Assembly: GCA_016199025.1 (NCBI GenBank)
Contig: JACQHM010000058.1
Location: 1 to 12,182, forward strand
Length of the DNA stretch: 12,182 nt
Source: Candidatus Methylomirabilota bacterium
GTDB lineage: Bacteria; Methylomirabilota; Methylomirabilia; Methylomirabilales; JACQHM01
Direction of reading: 5' to 3'
This document shows positions 6,161-12,182 of this stretch, one piece after another. The notes beneath the pieces were generated by a model that was not told the origin of the DNA, ran no database searches, and saw only the letters and a program-made list of their open reading frames with translations. The stretch's first letter is position 1. The number at the start of each line of letters is the position of its first letter. Position numbers and translations under genes: made by a program.

Positions 6161-6165
6161 GGGTG

Positions 6166-6402
6166 ATGGCGACGACAGCCTACGTGTTGATTGACGCGGC
6201 AGCGGACAAGACCAAAAACGTGCTGGGGAAACTTTCGAAGGTCAAGGGGGTGAAATCCTTCCACGCCGTCACCGGGCCCTACGATATCATCGTCGTGGTC
6301 GAGGCGGAGGACGTCAAGGCCCTAGGGGAGGTCGTCCTGTCAAAGATCCGAACCATCGACGGCGTGGCCAAGACCATGACCTGTGTAGCCGTCGAGGCCT
6401 AA
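6166..6402 (+). CDS. Stand-alone Lrp/AsnC ligand-binding (RAM) domain protein
   Basis: This 78-aa protein is a single RAM/AsnC C-terminal domain (betaalphabeta-betaalphabeta) without the helix-turn-helix that full Lrp regulators carry. Family features are TAYVLIDAA at the N-terminus, the ligand-loop segment VTGPYDIIVVVEAED in the middle and the final strand MTCVAVEA. Such stand-alone domains form oligomers that bind amino acids or other small ligands and can modulate full-length Lrp partners. The ligand is unknown. I chose ATG 6166; an in-frame GTG at 6163 adds one residue and cannot be excluded. The gene is divergent from the MFS gene and converges on pepA with 13 bases between the stops. 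Confidence 0.85.
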   Translation: MATTAYVLIDAAADKTKNVLGKLSKVKGVKSFHAVTGPYDIIVVVEAEDVKALGEVVLSKIRTIDGVAKTMTCVAVEA

Positions 6403-6415
6403 CCGCCCTCTCGTC

Positions 6416-7933
6416 TCAACCCTTCCCTTTCCACTCCCCTTTCGCAAAGGCCACAGCCAGGTTCACCAGGGTCCGGACACCAACCCCTGTCGCCCCCTTT
6501 GGGGTGTACCCCTTGTCGCTCTCGGCCATGGAGGTCCCGGCGATGTCTAGATGGACCCAGGGGGTATCCTCAACGAAGTTGGCCAGGAACCTGGCCGCCG
6601 TGATTGCCCCGCCCTTTCGTCCCCCCACGTTTTTCAGATCGGCGACGTCCGATTTGATCTGCTCGTTGTACTCTTCATCCATAGGCATGGGCCAGATCTT
6701 CTCCCCCGCTTCCTCCCCTGCCTTGACGACCTGATCGATGAAGCCCTGATCGTTGCCGAAAGCCCCCGTCCTGATGGACCCCAGGGCAACGACGCAGGCC
6801 CCGGTCAGGGTTGCGACATCCACAATCCTGGAGACCCCCAGGCTTCTGGCGTAACAGAGGGCGTCGGCCAAGATCAGCCTCCCCTCGGCGTCGGTGTTGA
6901 TCACCTCGATGGTCTTGCCGTTCATGGCCCGGACGACATCCCCCGGTCGCTGGGCCGTACCGCTGGGGAGGTTCTCGGTAGCCGGGATGATGGCGGTGAC
7001 GTTGACGGGAACGCCCAGCTCGGCGACGGCCTTGATGGCGGCGATGACGGCAGCCCCCCCGGCCATATCCCCCTTCATCGCCTCCATCCCCTCCGAGGGC
7101 TTGATGGAGATCCCGCCCGAATCGAACGTGATCCCCTTCCCGACGAAGCCGAGATGAGGCCCATCCTCCTTGCCCCCTTTATAGCGGAGCACGATGAGTC
7201 GGGGCGGCTGCTGGCTCCCCTGGGCGACCCCCCAAAAGGCCCCCATCCCCAGGCCCCTGATCTCCTCAGGGCCCAGGATCTGGCACTCCAGACCAAGGGA
7301 GTCGGCCACCTCCCGGGCTCTCTCCGCCATGACGATGGGGGTCATGACGTTGGCCGGCTCATTCACCAGGTCCCTGGCCAAGTTCGTCGCCTGGGCCAGG
7401 ATCCGCCCGGTCCCCACTCCTTCCTCCAAGGCCTTGATCCGCCCCGTTTCCCGTTCCAGGATGACGACCTCCTGGATCTCCTTGTGGTTCTCCTCCTTTT
7501 TGTACTTGGTGAACGCGTAGAGGCCCAGAAGCACCCCCTCGGCAATGGCTTGGACGGAGCGCTTCAGATCCAGGCCACCGATCCCCGCTCCGTGGACAAT
7601 GGTCCCCACCTTTTTGGTTCCAGCCTTCTTCAACGTCTTCAGGGCCTCGGCGGAGACCGATCGGCCCCGGTCCAGCGTGAACTGCTCCTGCTTCCCCAGG
7701 CCGATCACGAGGACCAGGCGGGTGGGGAGCTTGCCAAAGGTGTGGAGGAGGAGTTTCTCGTGAAGCTTCCCCCTCAGCTCCCCGTTGGCAATGGCCTTTT
7801 GGATGGCCCCGTCCAACGCCCGATCCACCGCCCCCGTGGCCCCTCCAGGCTTCTCAACCCCCTCGAAGAGGTTCACCACTAAAGCGTCACCCTCGTAGGT
7901 TAAGATGTCCCTCCGCTCAACCCGGATCTCCAC
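6416..7933 (-). CDS. pepA: Leucyl aminopeptidase, peptidase family M17
   Basis: A cytosolic two-metal aminopeptidase of about 505 aa, the usual length for the family, which acts as a hexamer and removes N-terminal residues from peptides. The N-terminal macro-like domain covers residues 1-150. The catalytic domain contains VGKGITFDSGG (Lys and Asp metal ligands near 266-271), KPSEGMEAMKGDMAG (Asp near 289) and the M17 signature NTDAEGRL (about 346-353). The GTG at 7933 has a GGGGGTG 7 bases upstream. The in-frame TTG at 7939 would sit too close to that site, so I prefer GTG. pepA follows pafA on the same strand after 88 bases that contain a long hairpin. Its position suggests it trims peptides released by the proteasome. 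Confidence 0.93.
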   Translation of the reverse strand: MEIRVERRDILTYEGDALVVNLFEGVEKPGGATGAVDRALDGAIQKAIANGELRGKLHEKLLLHTFGKLPTRLVLVIGLGKQEQFTLDRGRSVSAEALKTLKKAGTKKVGTIVHGAGIGGLDLKRSVQAIAEGVLLGLYAFTKYKKEENHKEIQEVVILERETGRIKALEEGVGTGRILAQATNLARDLVNEPANVMTPIVMAERAREVADSLGLECQILGPEEIRGLGMGAFWGVAQGSQQPPRLIVLRYKGGKEDGPHLGFVGKGITFDSGGISIKPSEGMEAMKGDMAGGAAVIAAIKAVAELGVPVNVTAIIPATENLPSGTAQRPGDVVRAMNGKTIEVINTDAEGRLILADALCYARSLGVSRIVDVATLTGACVVALGSIRTGAFGNDQGFIDQVVKAGEEAGEKIWPMPMDEEYNEQIKSDVADLKNVGGRKGGAITAARFLANFVEDTPWVHLDIAGTSMAESDKGYTPKGATGVGVRTLVNLAVAFAKGEWKGKG

Positions 7934-7956
7934 CGCCAAACACCCCCAGAGAAGAC

Positions 7957-8016
7957 AGAGACAGAGATAGAGAGAAGGAAAGGAACGGAAGCCACTCTAT
8001 CTCTATCCCTGTCTCT
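7957..8016 (-). repeat. Long purine/pyrimidine stem-loop between pafA and pepA
   Basis: The stretches 7957-7973 (built on GAGACAGAGATAGAGA) and 8000-8016 are inverted copies with one mismatch in 17 bp and a 26-base loop. One strand is almost all purine and the other almost all pyrimidine. In the pafA-to-pepA transcript this would form a long, AU-rich stem. It could be a processing or attenuation element, or a dispersed low-complexity repeat. It lacks the GC-rich stem plus U-run of a standard terminator. Confidence 0.6.
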
Positions 8017-8021
8017 ATCTC

Positions 8022-9380
8022 CTAATAGGAATTGATGAGCTCCTCCACCCTCGGATCGTAGGGTTTGAAGGGATCCTTGCAGAGAATGGTCCGCTGGTAC
8101 CGGTCGTTCAACTTCAAATAGCTCCAGCCCACGTCATAAGACTTGTTCTTCTCTTGGGCGAACTTGATGAAGTCGCTCCTGATCTTGGCCCGGGTTGTCT
8201 GGGGGGGGGTGGTCATGGCGTTCTCAATGATCTCATCGGAGATCAGCCGCTCCACCAAGCCATCCCTGATGAGGAGATAATACAGCCCCCTGGTCCGTTT
8301 GATATTGTGATATTGGAGGTCCAGCATGAAGACCCGGGGATCGTCGAAGGAGATCTCTTTCCGCTCGCAATATTTGGTAATGAGCTCGTGTTTGATCACC
8401 CAGTCTAGCTCCCGGGAAAGAGAGAAGGGGTCGTCCTCAAGCCTGGTCAGGACATACTCCCACCTGTCCAGGATGTCCTTCGTCTGGGGGGACATGTCCT
8501 GCCCCTGGTAGTAGGAGAGGGCCATCTCCAGGTAGCCCTGCTGGACCTCGACCGCTGTCAGCTCCTTTCCCCTTTTCAGTCGCACCCGCCGCCGACACGA
8601 GATGTCGTGGGAGATCTCCTTGATGGCCCGGACCGGGTCCTCCAGGGAGAAGTCCCGCTTGATGTAGCCATCCTCCACCATGGAGAGGACCAGGGCCGTC
8701 GTCCCGACCTTGAGATGCGTCACGAACTCGGACATATTGGAGTCTCCGACGATGACATGGAGCCTGCGATACTTCTCCTCGTCAGCGTGGGGCTCATCCC
8801 GGGTGTTGATGATCCCCCGGGAGCTGGTCGTGGCCCCGGAGATCTCTTGGTAGATGTGCTGGGCGCGTTGGGAAAGGTAATAGTGGTTCCCCATCCGGGT
8901 CTTCAGGATCTTCCCGGCTCCGGCATAAACCTGGCGGGTGACGAAGAAAGGGATGAGCTGCTCGGCCAATTTGTGGAAGTTGACGGAGCGCTCCACCAGG
9001 TAGTTCTCATGACAGCCGTAGGTGTTCCCCACGGAGTCGGTGTTGTTCTTGAAGACGTAGATCTCGCAGTAGATACCGTTCTCCCGGAGCTTCCGCTCGG
9101 CCGAGAGGAGCAGATCCTCAAGGTGCCGCTCCCCTGCTTTGTCGTGGGCAACCAGGTCAAGGATGTCATCGCACTCGGGGGTGGCGTACTCCGGGTGGCA
9201 GCCCGTGTCCTGGTAGAGCCTGGCCCCGTTCCTCAAGAAATCGTTGGTCCCCCGCTGCTTGGAGACCACCTTCTCGAAGAGGTAGCCCAGGGCACTCTCC
9301 ACCGAGAGGCTCACCCGCCCTCCCGCCGAGGAGGAGATGAGACCGTATTCGTTTTCGAGTCCGAAAATCCGACGCTTCAT
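8022..9380 (-). CDS. pafA: Pup--protein ligase PafA
   Basis: PafA phosphorylates the C-terminal Glu of Pup with ATP and joins it to substrate lysines, tagging proteins for the proteasome. The 452-aa length equals that of the mycobacterial enzyme. Conserved elements include MKRRIFGLENEYG with the Mg-binding Glu9, GARLYQDTGCHPEYATPECD with the catalytic Asp at 58, FKNNTDSVGNTYGCHENYL, SQRAQHI, INTRDEPHADEEKYRRLHVI, SNMSE, and the C-terminal TLCKDPF-like segment (ILCKDPFKPYD). The Asp-Thr-Gly and GCHENY forms and the full C-terminal domain separate it from Dop. It starts 14 bases after prcA with only a weak, distant GAAGGG, so translation is probably coupled to prcA. Confidence 0.96.
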   Translation of the reverse strand: MKRRIFGLENEYGLISSSAGGRVSLSVESALGYLFEKVVSKQRGTNDFLRNGARLYQDTGCHPEYATPECDDILDLVAHDKAGERHLEDLLLSAERKLRENGIYCEIYVFKNNTDSVGNTYGCHENYLVERSVNFHKLAEQLIPFFVTRQVYAGAGKILKTRMGNHYYLSQRAQHIYQEISGATTSSRGIINTRDEPHADEEKYRRLHVIVGDSNMSEFVTHLKVGTTALVLSMVEDGYIKRDFSLEDPVRAIKEISHDISCRRRVRLKRGKELTAVEVQQGYLEMALSYYQGQDMSPQTKDILDRWEYVLTRLEDDPFSLSRELDWVIKHELITKYCERKEISFDDPRVFMLDLQYHNIKRTRGLYYLLIRDGLVERLISDEIIENAMTTPPQTTRAKIRSDFIKFAQEKNKSYDVGWSYLKLNDRYQRTILCKDPFKPYDPRVEELINSY

Positions 9381-9394
9381 CGTTCGCGGAATGG

Positions 9395-10084
9395 TTACCC
9401 TTCAGAAGGTTCTTCCAGGATCCCTTGGAGTTCGCTCGCCGAGGGGCGTCTAAACTTGCGGCCCGAGCGCTTCCGATCGAGGATCGCCACCTCCAGGTTC
9501 TGGGGCTTCACCTTTTGGCTTGCCGCCGCCTCCAAGGCCTTGACGGAGAGCTTCAGGGCCGCCTCGAACGACTGATCCTTCTGGTACTTGTCCCGGAGGT
9601 AGACCTTCAATTCCTCAGCCTGCCCCCCGATGGCGGCGAAACCCGTCTCGTCTCCAATGGACCCGTCGAAGGAGATCCGGTAGAGCTCAGAAGGGTCCCC
9701 CTCGTCCCCGACCTGGACGACCAGGATCTCCACCTCCAAAGGCTTCAGCTCCTGGCTGAAGATGTTGCCGATGGTCTGGGAGTAGGCGTTGGCCAAGGAT
9801 TTGGCCGTCACATCCTCCCGGCCATAGGAATACCCTTTGATATCAGCGTAGCGGATCCCAGCCTTCCGAAGATTCTCGAACTCACCATACTTCCCCGCCC
9901 CGGCGAAGGCGATCTTGTCATAGATCTCAGAGATCTTGTTCAGGGAGGCGCTGGGGTTCTCGGCCACGAGGAGGATGCCGTCGGCGTACTCCATGGTGAT
10001 GATAGATTTCCCCTTGGCAATCCCCTTCCGGGCATACTCCGCCTTATCCTGCATCATCTGTTCAGGGGAGACGTAATAGGGCAA
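9395..10084 (-). CDS. prcA: Proteasome subunit alpha
   Basis: PrcA forms the two outer heptameric rings of the bacterial 20S core, gates entry and docks the ring ATPase. The 229-aa product begins with the typical alpha N-terminus PYYVSPEQMMQDKAEYARKGIAKGKS, given here only in part as YYVSPEQMMQ. It continues with VLLVAENPS-like LLVAENPSASLNKI, IAFAGAGKYGEFENLR and YSQTIGNIFSQELKPLEVEI. It has no catalytic Thr, as expected. I place the start at TTG 10084, 5 bases from AGGAGG (10090-10095). A GTG at 10087 adds one residue but would lie only 2 bases from that site. The prcB stop overlaps the ribosome binding site, so the subunits are co-translated. Confidence 0.96.
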   Translation of the reverse strand: MPYYVSPEQMMQDKAEYARKGIAKGKSIITMEYADGILLVAENPSASLNKISEIYDKIAFAGAGKYGEFENLRKAGIRYADIKGYSYGREDVTAKSLANAYSQTIGNIFSQELKPLEVEILVVQVGDEGDPSELYRISFDGSIGDETGFAAIGGQAEELKVYLRDKYQKDQSFEAALKLSVKALEAAASQKVKPQNLEVAILDRKRSGRKFRRPSASELQGILEEPSEG

Positions 10085-10094
10085 CACGGCCTCC

Positions 10095-10901
10095 TCACCC
10101 CCTCCGCCGCTTCTCGAGGATCGCCTCGTAGATCCCGCGGACCCTCTCCTCTTCTACATCCCGAATCCCCTCCTTCGTCACCACCTTCACCGTGGGGAAG
10201 ATCCCCCGGACAAAGTCTGGACCGGCGGTCCCCAGGTCCTCCTCCGCAGCGTCGTAGAGGGCCTCCATGGCGACGCGGAGAGCCTCCTCTTCATCCATGG
10301 CCGCCCGGTAGAGCTTCTTCATCGTCGCCCTGGCGTGCATCCCGCCGGAGCCTGTGGCGTAGTACTCCGCCTCCTCGTAGCGGCCTCCTGTCAGATCGTA
10401 CTTGTAGATCTTCCCCTCGTCCTTCCGGAGATCATACCCCACGAAGATGGGAATGACGATCAGACCCTGCATGGCGGCCGGGAGGTTCGCCTTCACCATC
10501 TGGGCCAACTTGTTGGCCTTCCCCTCCATGGAAAGCTGCACCCCCTCCAACTTCTCGTAGTGGGCGAGCTCCGTCTGGAAGAGCTTGGCCAGCTCCACGG
10601 CGGGACCGGCCACGCCGGCGATGGCGACGGCCGAGTGCTCGTCGGCCTTGTAGACCTTCTCGATGGTTCGGGAGGCCACCTGGAACCCCTCGGTGGCCTG
10701 GCGGTCTCCCGCAATCACCACCCCACCCTGGTAGCGGAAGGCGAGGATTGTCGTCCCCCTCGGCACCTCCATCCCCTTCTTCTCCTCCAAGGCTGACAGG
10801 CCCATCCGGGGCAGCAGGTCCGGGCGCCGCTCCTGGAGGAGGTCGAAGAAGCTGGAGTCCACCAACTTGGACCGGAGGTCATCTCCAAACAGGGATCTCA
10901 T
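10095..10901 (-). CDS. prcB: Proteasome subunit beta (catalytic, with propeptide)
   Basis: PrcB forms the inner rings that hold the proteolytic sites. The 268-aa precursor has a 49-residue propeptide ending in EVPRG. Self-cleavage would expose Thr50 in TTILAF as the N-terminal nucleophile. Asp66 in AGDRQAT and Lys82 in TIEKVY sit at mature positions 17 and 33, the other catalytic residues. The GSGG segment and ALYDAAEEDLGTAGPD follow family order. The ATG overlaps the pup stop as ATGA, and GGGGAGGG lies immediately upstream. The order pup-prcB-prcA matches actinobacterial operons. Confidence 0.97.
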   Translation of the reverse strand: MRSLFGDDLRSKLVDSSFFDLLQERRPDLLPRMGLSALEEKKGMEVPRGTTILAFRYQGGVVIAGDRQATEGFQVASRTIEKVYKADEHSAVAIAGVAGPAVELAKLFQTELAHYEKLEGVQLSMEGKANKLAQMVKANLPAAMQGLIVIPIFVGYDLRKDEGKIYKYDLTGGRYEEAEYYATGSGGMHARATMKKLYRAAMDEEEALRVAMEALYDAAEEDLGTAGPDFVRGIFPTVKVVTKEGIRDVEEERVRGIYEAILEKRRRG

Positions 10902-11095
10902 TGCCCTCCCCTCTGGACGTACGATTTCACGAACTCCCCGGTATTCTCCTCGAGCACCTTGTCGATCTCGTCGAGGAGCGCATCGATGTTCTCCTTCAGC
11001 TCCTTCCCCTTTTTCACCACCTCAGGGACCGGCTGGGCCTCTCCTGCATCCTTCGGATCTCGAGTGCTCCGAGCCTTCCGCTCCTGCTCACCCAT
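10898..11095 (-). CDS. pup: Prokaryotic ubiquitin-like protein Pup
   Basis: Pup is the small, largely disordered modifier linked to lysines of proteins destined for the proteasome. The 65-aa product has a charged N-terminal half, a coiled-coil-prone segment KKGKELKENIDALLDEID that would bind the ATPase, and the tail EFVKSYVQRGGQ. The C-terminal Gln means Dop must deamidate it to Glu before PafA can use it. The lysine that precedes GGQ in mycobacterial Pup is Arg62 here. I use the ATG at 11095, which lies 8 bases from AAGGAGG (11104-11110). A GTG at 11104 would be inside that site. The start overlaps the dop stop by 8 bases, and the end overlaps prcB by 4. Confidence 0.96.
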   Translation of the reverse strand: MGEQERKARSTRDPKDAGEAQPVPEVVKKGKELKENIDALLDEIDKVLEENTGEFVKSYVQRGGQ

Positions 11096-12182
11096 CCCTT
11101 TCACCTCCTTGGCCTGACAAGTTCTCCAACAGCTCGGCCACCGTTTCGGAGCGGGCCAAGAGGTCGCCTACCAACCGCTGGGTCCCCCGAGCCGGGTCGA
11201 GCATGGGAACCCGCTTCACCGTTGCCTCGCCGGTGTCAAAGAGGATGGAGCTCCAGCTCACCCCGTAGACCTGTTCCTGGAACCGCTTCAAGCACGTTCC
11301 CCGGAAGTAGGCCCTGGTGTCCAGGGGAGGCTCCGTCATGGCTGAAAGGATCTCCTCGTCGGTCAGGGCCCGTTCCACATACCCCTGCCGCTCCAACGTA
11401 TAATATAACCCTTTGTCCTTTCGGAGGTCGTGGTACTGGAGATCCAGCATGAAGGCCCGGTGGTCGTCGAAGGGGATCCCTCTTCGATGGCAGTAGGAGG
11501 CGATCAGCTCCCGTTTGATCACCCAATCGATCTCCCGCGAGAGCTGGAGGGGATCCTCGGCCAGCCTGTTCAGGATGTCCTCCCACCGGACCAAGACATC
11601 CTTCACCCAAAGGGCCATGTCACGCCCCTGGTAGTACTCCCAAGCCATCTCTAGGTACTCCTTCTGGATCTCGATGGCCGAGTACTCCTTCCCTCCTTTC
11701 AACCTCACCTTCTTCCGTAAGCTGATGTCATGGGAGATCTCCTTGATGGCCCGGACGGGGTCGTCCAAGCTCAAGTCCTTGGTGATGGAGGCATCCTCGA
11801 TCATGGCCAGGATAATGGCCGTGGTCCCCATCTTCAGGTAGATCGGCAACTCAGCCATGTTGGAGTCACCAACGATGACGTGGAGGCGTCGATACTTCTC
11901 CTCGTCGGCGTGGGGCTCGTCCCGGGTGTTCATCAGGGGGCGTTTGGCCATGGTATCCAGGCCGATCCAGGTCTCGAAGAAGTCGGCCCGCTGAGAGATC
12001 TGATACTCCACGGGTTCGGCGCCGTTCTCCGCCCCGACCTTTCCTGAACCGGCAAAGATGATCCGCGTCACGAGGAAGGGGGTCAGCCCCCCCACGATCT
12101 TCTCGAAGGGGATGCGCCTCTCGACCAGGTAGTTCTCGTGGTGACCATAGCTGTTCCCCTTACCATCGGTGTTGTTCTTGTA
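11088..12182 (-). CDS. dop: Pup deamidase/depupylase Dop (5' end beyond the window)
   Basis: Dop deamidates Pup-Gln to Pup-Glu and cleaves Pup from substrates. It is a paralogue of PafA with a glutamine-synthetase-like fold. The 364 visible codons run in frame to the window edge and lack the N-terminus with the nucleotide- and metal-binding residues. Dop-type features are YKNNTDGKGNSYGHHENYL, LTPFLVTRIIFAGSGKVG, QISQRADFFETWIGLDT and KRPLMNTRDEPHADEEKYRR, which match mycobacterial Dop better than PafA. The C-terminus lacks the PafA-like LCKDPF segment and ends in GQGGERDG, whose Gly-Gly codons encode the pup ribosome binding site. The next gene upstream is probably the Mpa/ARC ATPase, not visible here. 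Confidence 0.95.
   Translation of the reverse strand, partial: YKNNTDGKGNSYGHHENYLVERRIPFEKIVGGLTPFLVTRIIFAGSGKVGAENGAEPVEYQISQRADFFETWIGLDTMAKRPLMNTRDEPHADEEKYRRLHVIVGDSNMAELPIYLKMGTTAIILAMIEDASITKDLSLDDPVRAIKEISHDISLRKKVRLKGGKEYSAIEIQKEYLEMAWEYYQGRDMALWVKDVLVRWEDILNRLAEDPLQLSREIDWVIKRELIASYCHRRGIPFDDHRAFMLDLQYHDLRKDKGLYYTLERQGYVERALTDEEILSAMTEPPLDTRAYFRGTCLKRFQEQVYGVSWSSILFDTGEATVKRVPMLDPARGTQRLVGDLLARSETVAELLENLSGQGGERDG

Noticed and set aside
6551..7882. 443-aa open frame on the plus strand
   Set aside because: It lies entirely opposite pepA, which has clear M17 motifs. The product is rich in Gly, Asp, Pro and His with no family resemblance, as expected for an antisense shadow in GC-rich DNA.
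8607..9575. 322-aa open frame on the plus strand
   Set aside because: It is the antisense shadow of pafA and the prcA end; there is no independent support.
9425..10456. 343-aa open frame on the plus strand
   Set aside because: It is opposite prcA and prcB, ends in low-complexity Pro/Arg/Ser sequence and has no recognisable domain.
8608..11762. Repeat between 8609-8634 and 11731-11756 (about 26 identical bases)
   Set aside because: It is the conserved core shared by the paralogues pafA and dop, not a mobile or regulatory repeat.

Overview
This 12.2 kb window comes from a GC-rich bacterial chromosome. Its defining feature is a Pup-proteasome operon on the minus strand (about 12182 to 8022): dop (5' end cut by the window edge), pup, prcB, prcA and pafA, with an M17 leucyl aminopeptidase (pepA) next downstream. 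The subunits resemble the actinobacterial system closely (Pup ends in Gly-Gly-Gln, PrcB has a Thr propeptide site, PafA is 452 aa). The other genes, the very strong GGAGG-type Shine-Dalgarno sites and the non-actinobacterial gene mixture suggest one of the lineages that carry this system outside Actinobacteria (for example NC10/Methylomirabilota, Nitrospirota or Rokubacteria-like). That assignment is an inference; no rRNA or marker gene is present to fix it.

Layout. 1-67: a perfect GC-rich inverted repeat followed by a 43-bp stranded copy of the moaE 3' end. 107-964 (-): an SDR oxidoreductase with a promoter holding a perfect 10-3-10 palindrome between -35 and -10 (1090-1120). 965-1809: non-coding or degraded DNA with an attC-like hairpin (1289-1348) and a heptamer repeat touching the moaE stop. 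1810-2470 (-): moaE and moaD, the two subunits of molybdopterin synthase, with a recognisable promoter. 2731-4431 (+): a 566-aa protein that appears to join an Mrr/restriction-endonuclease-like N-terminus to C-terminal TPRs. 4525-4821 (+): a small protein of probable dimeric alpha/beta-barrel type. 4832-5973 (-): an MFS transporter broken by a one-base frameshift. 6166-6402 (+): a stand-alone Lrp/AsnC RAM domain, divergent from the MFS gene across a 43-bp dyad. 6416-7933 (-): pepA. 8022-12182 (-): the proteasome genes.

How the genes work together. Dop would deamidate the C-terminal Gln of Pup (and remove Pup from substrates), PafA would ligate the resulting Pup-Glu to substrate lysines, PrcA/PrcB would form the 20S core, and PepA could finish the released peptides. 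The ring ATPase (Mpa/ARC) is not in the window and would be expected upstream of dop, beyond base 12182. MoaD/MoaE convert the pterin precursor to molybdopterin. The segment between the two moaE ends (68-1810) has the architecture of an insertion or rearrangement, and is the least ordinary part of the window.
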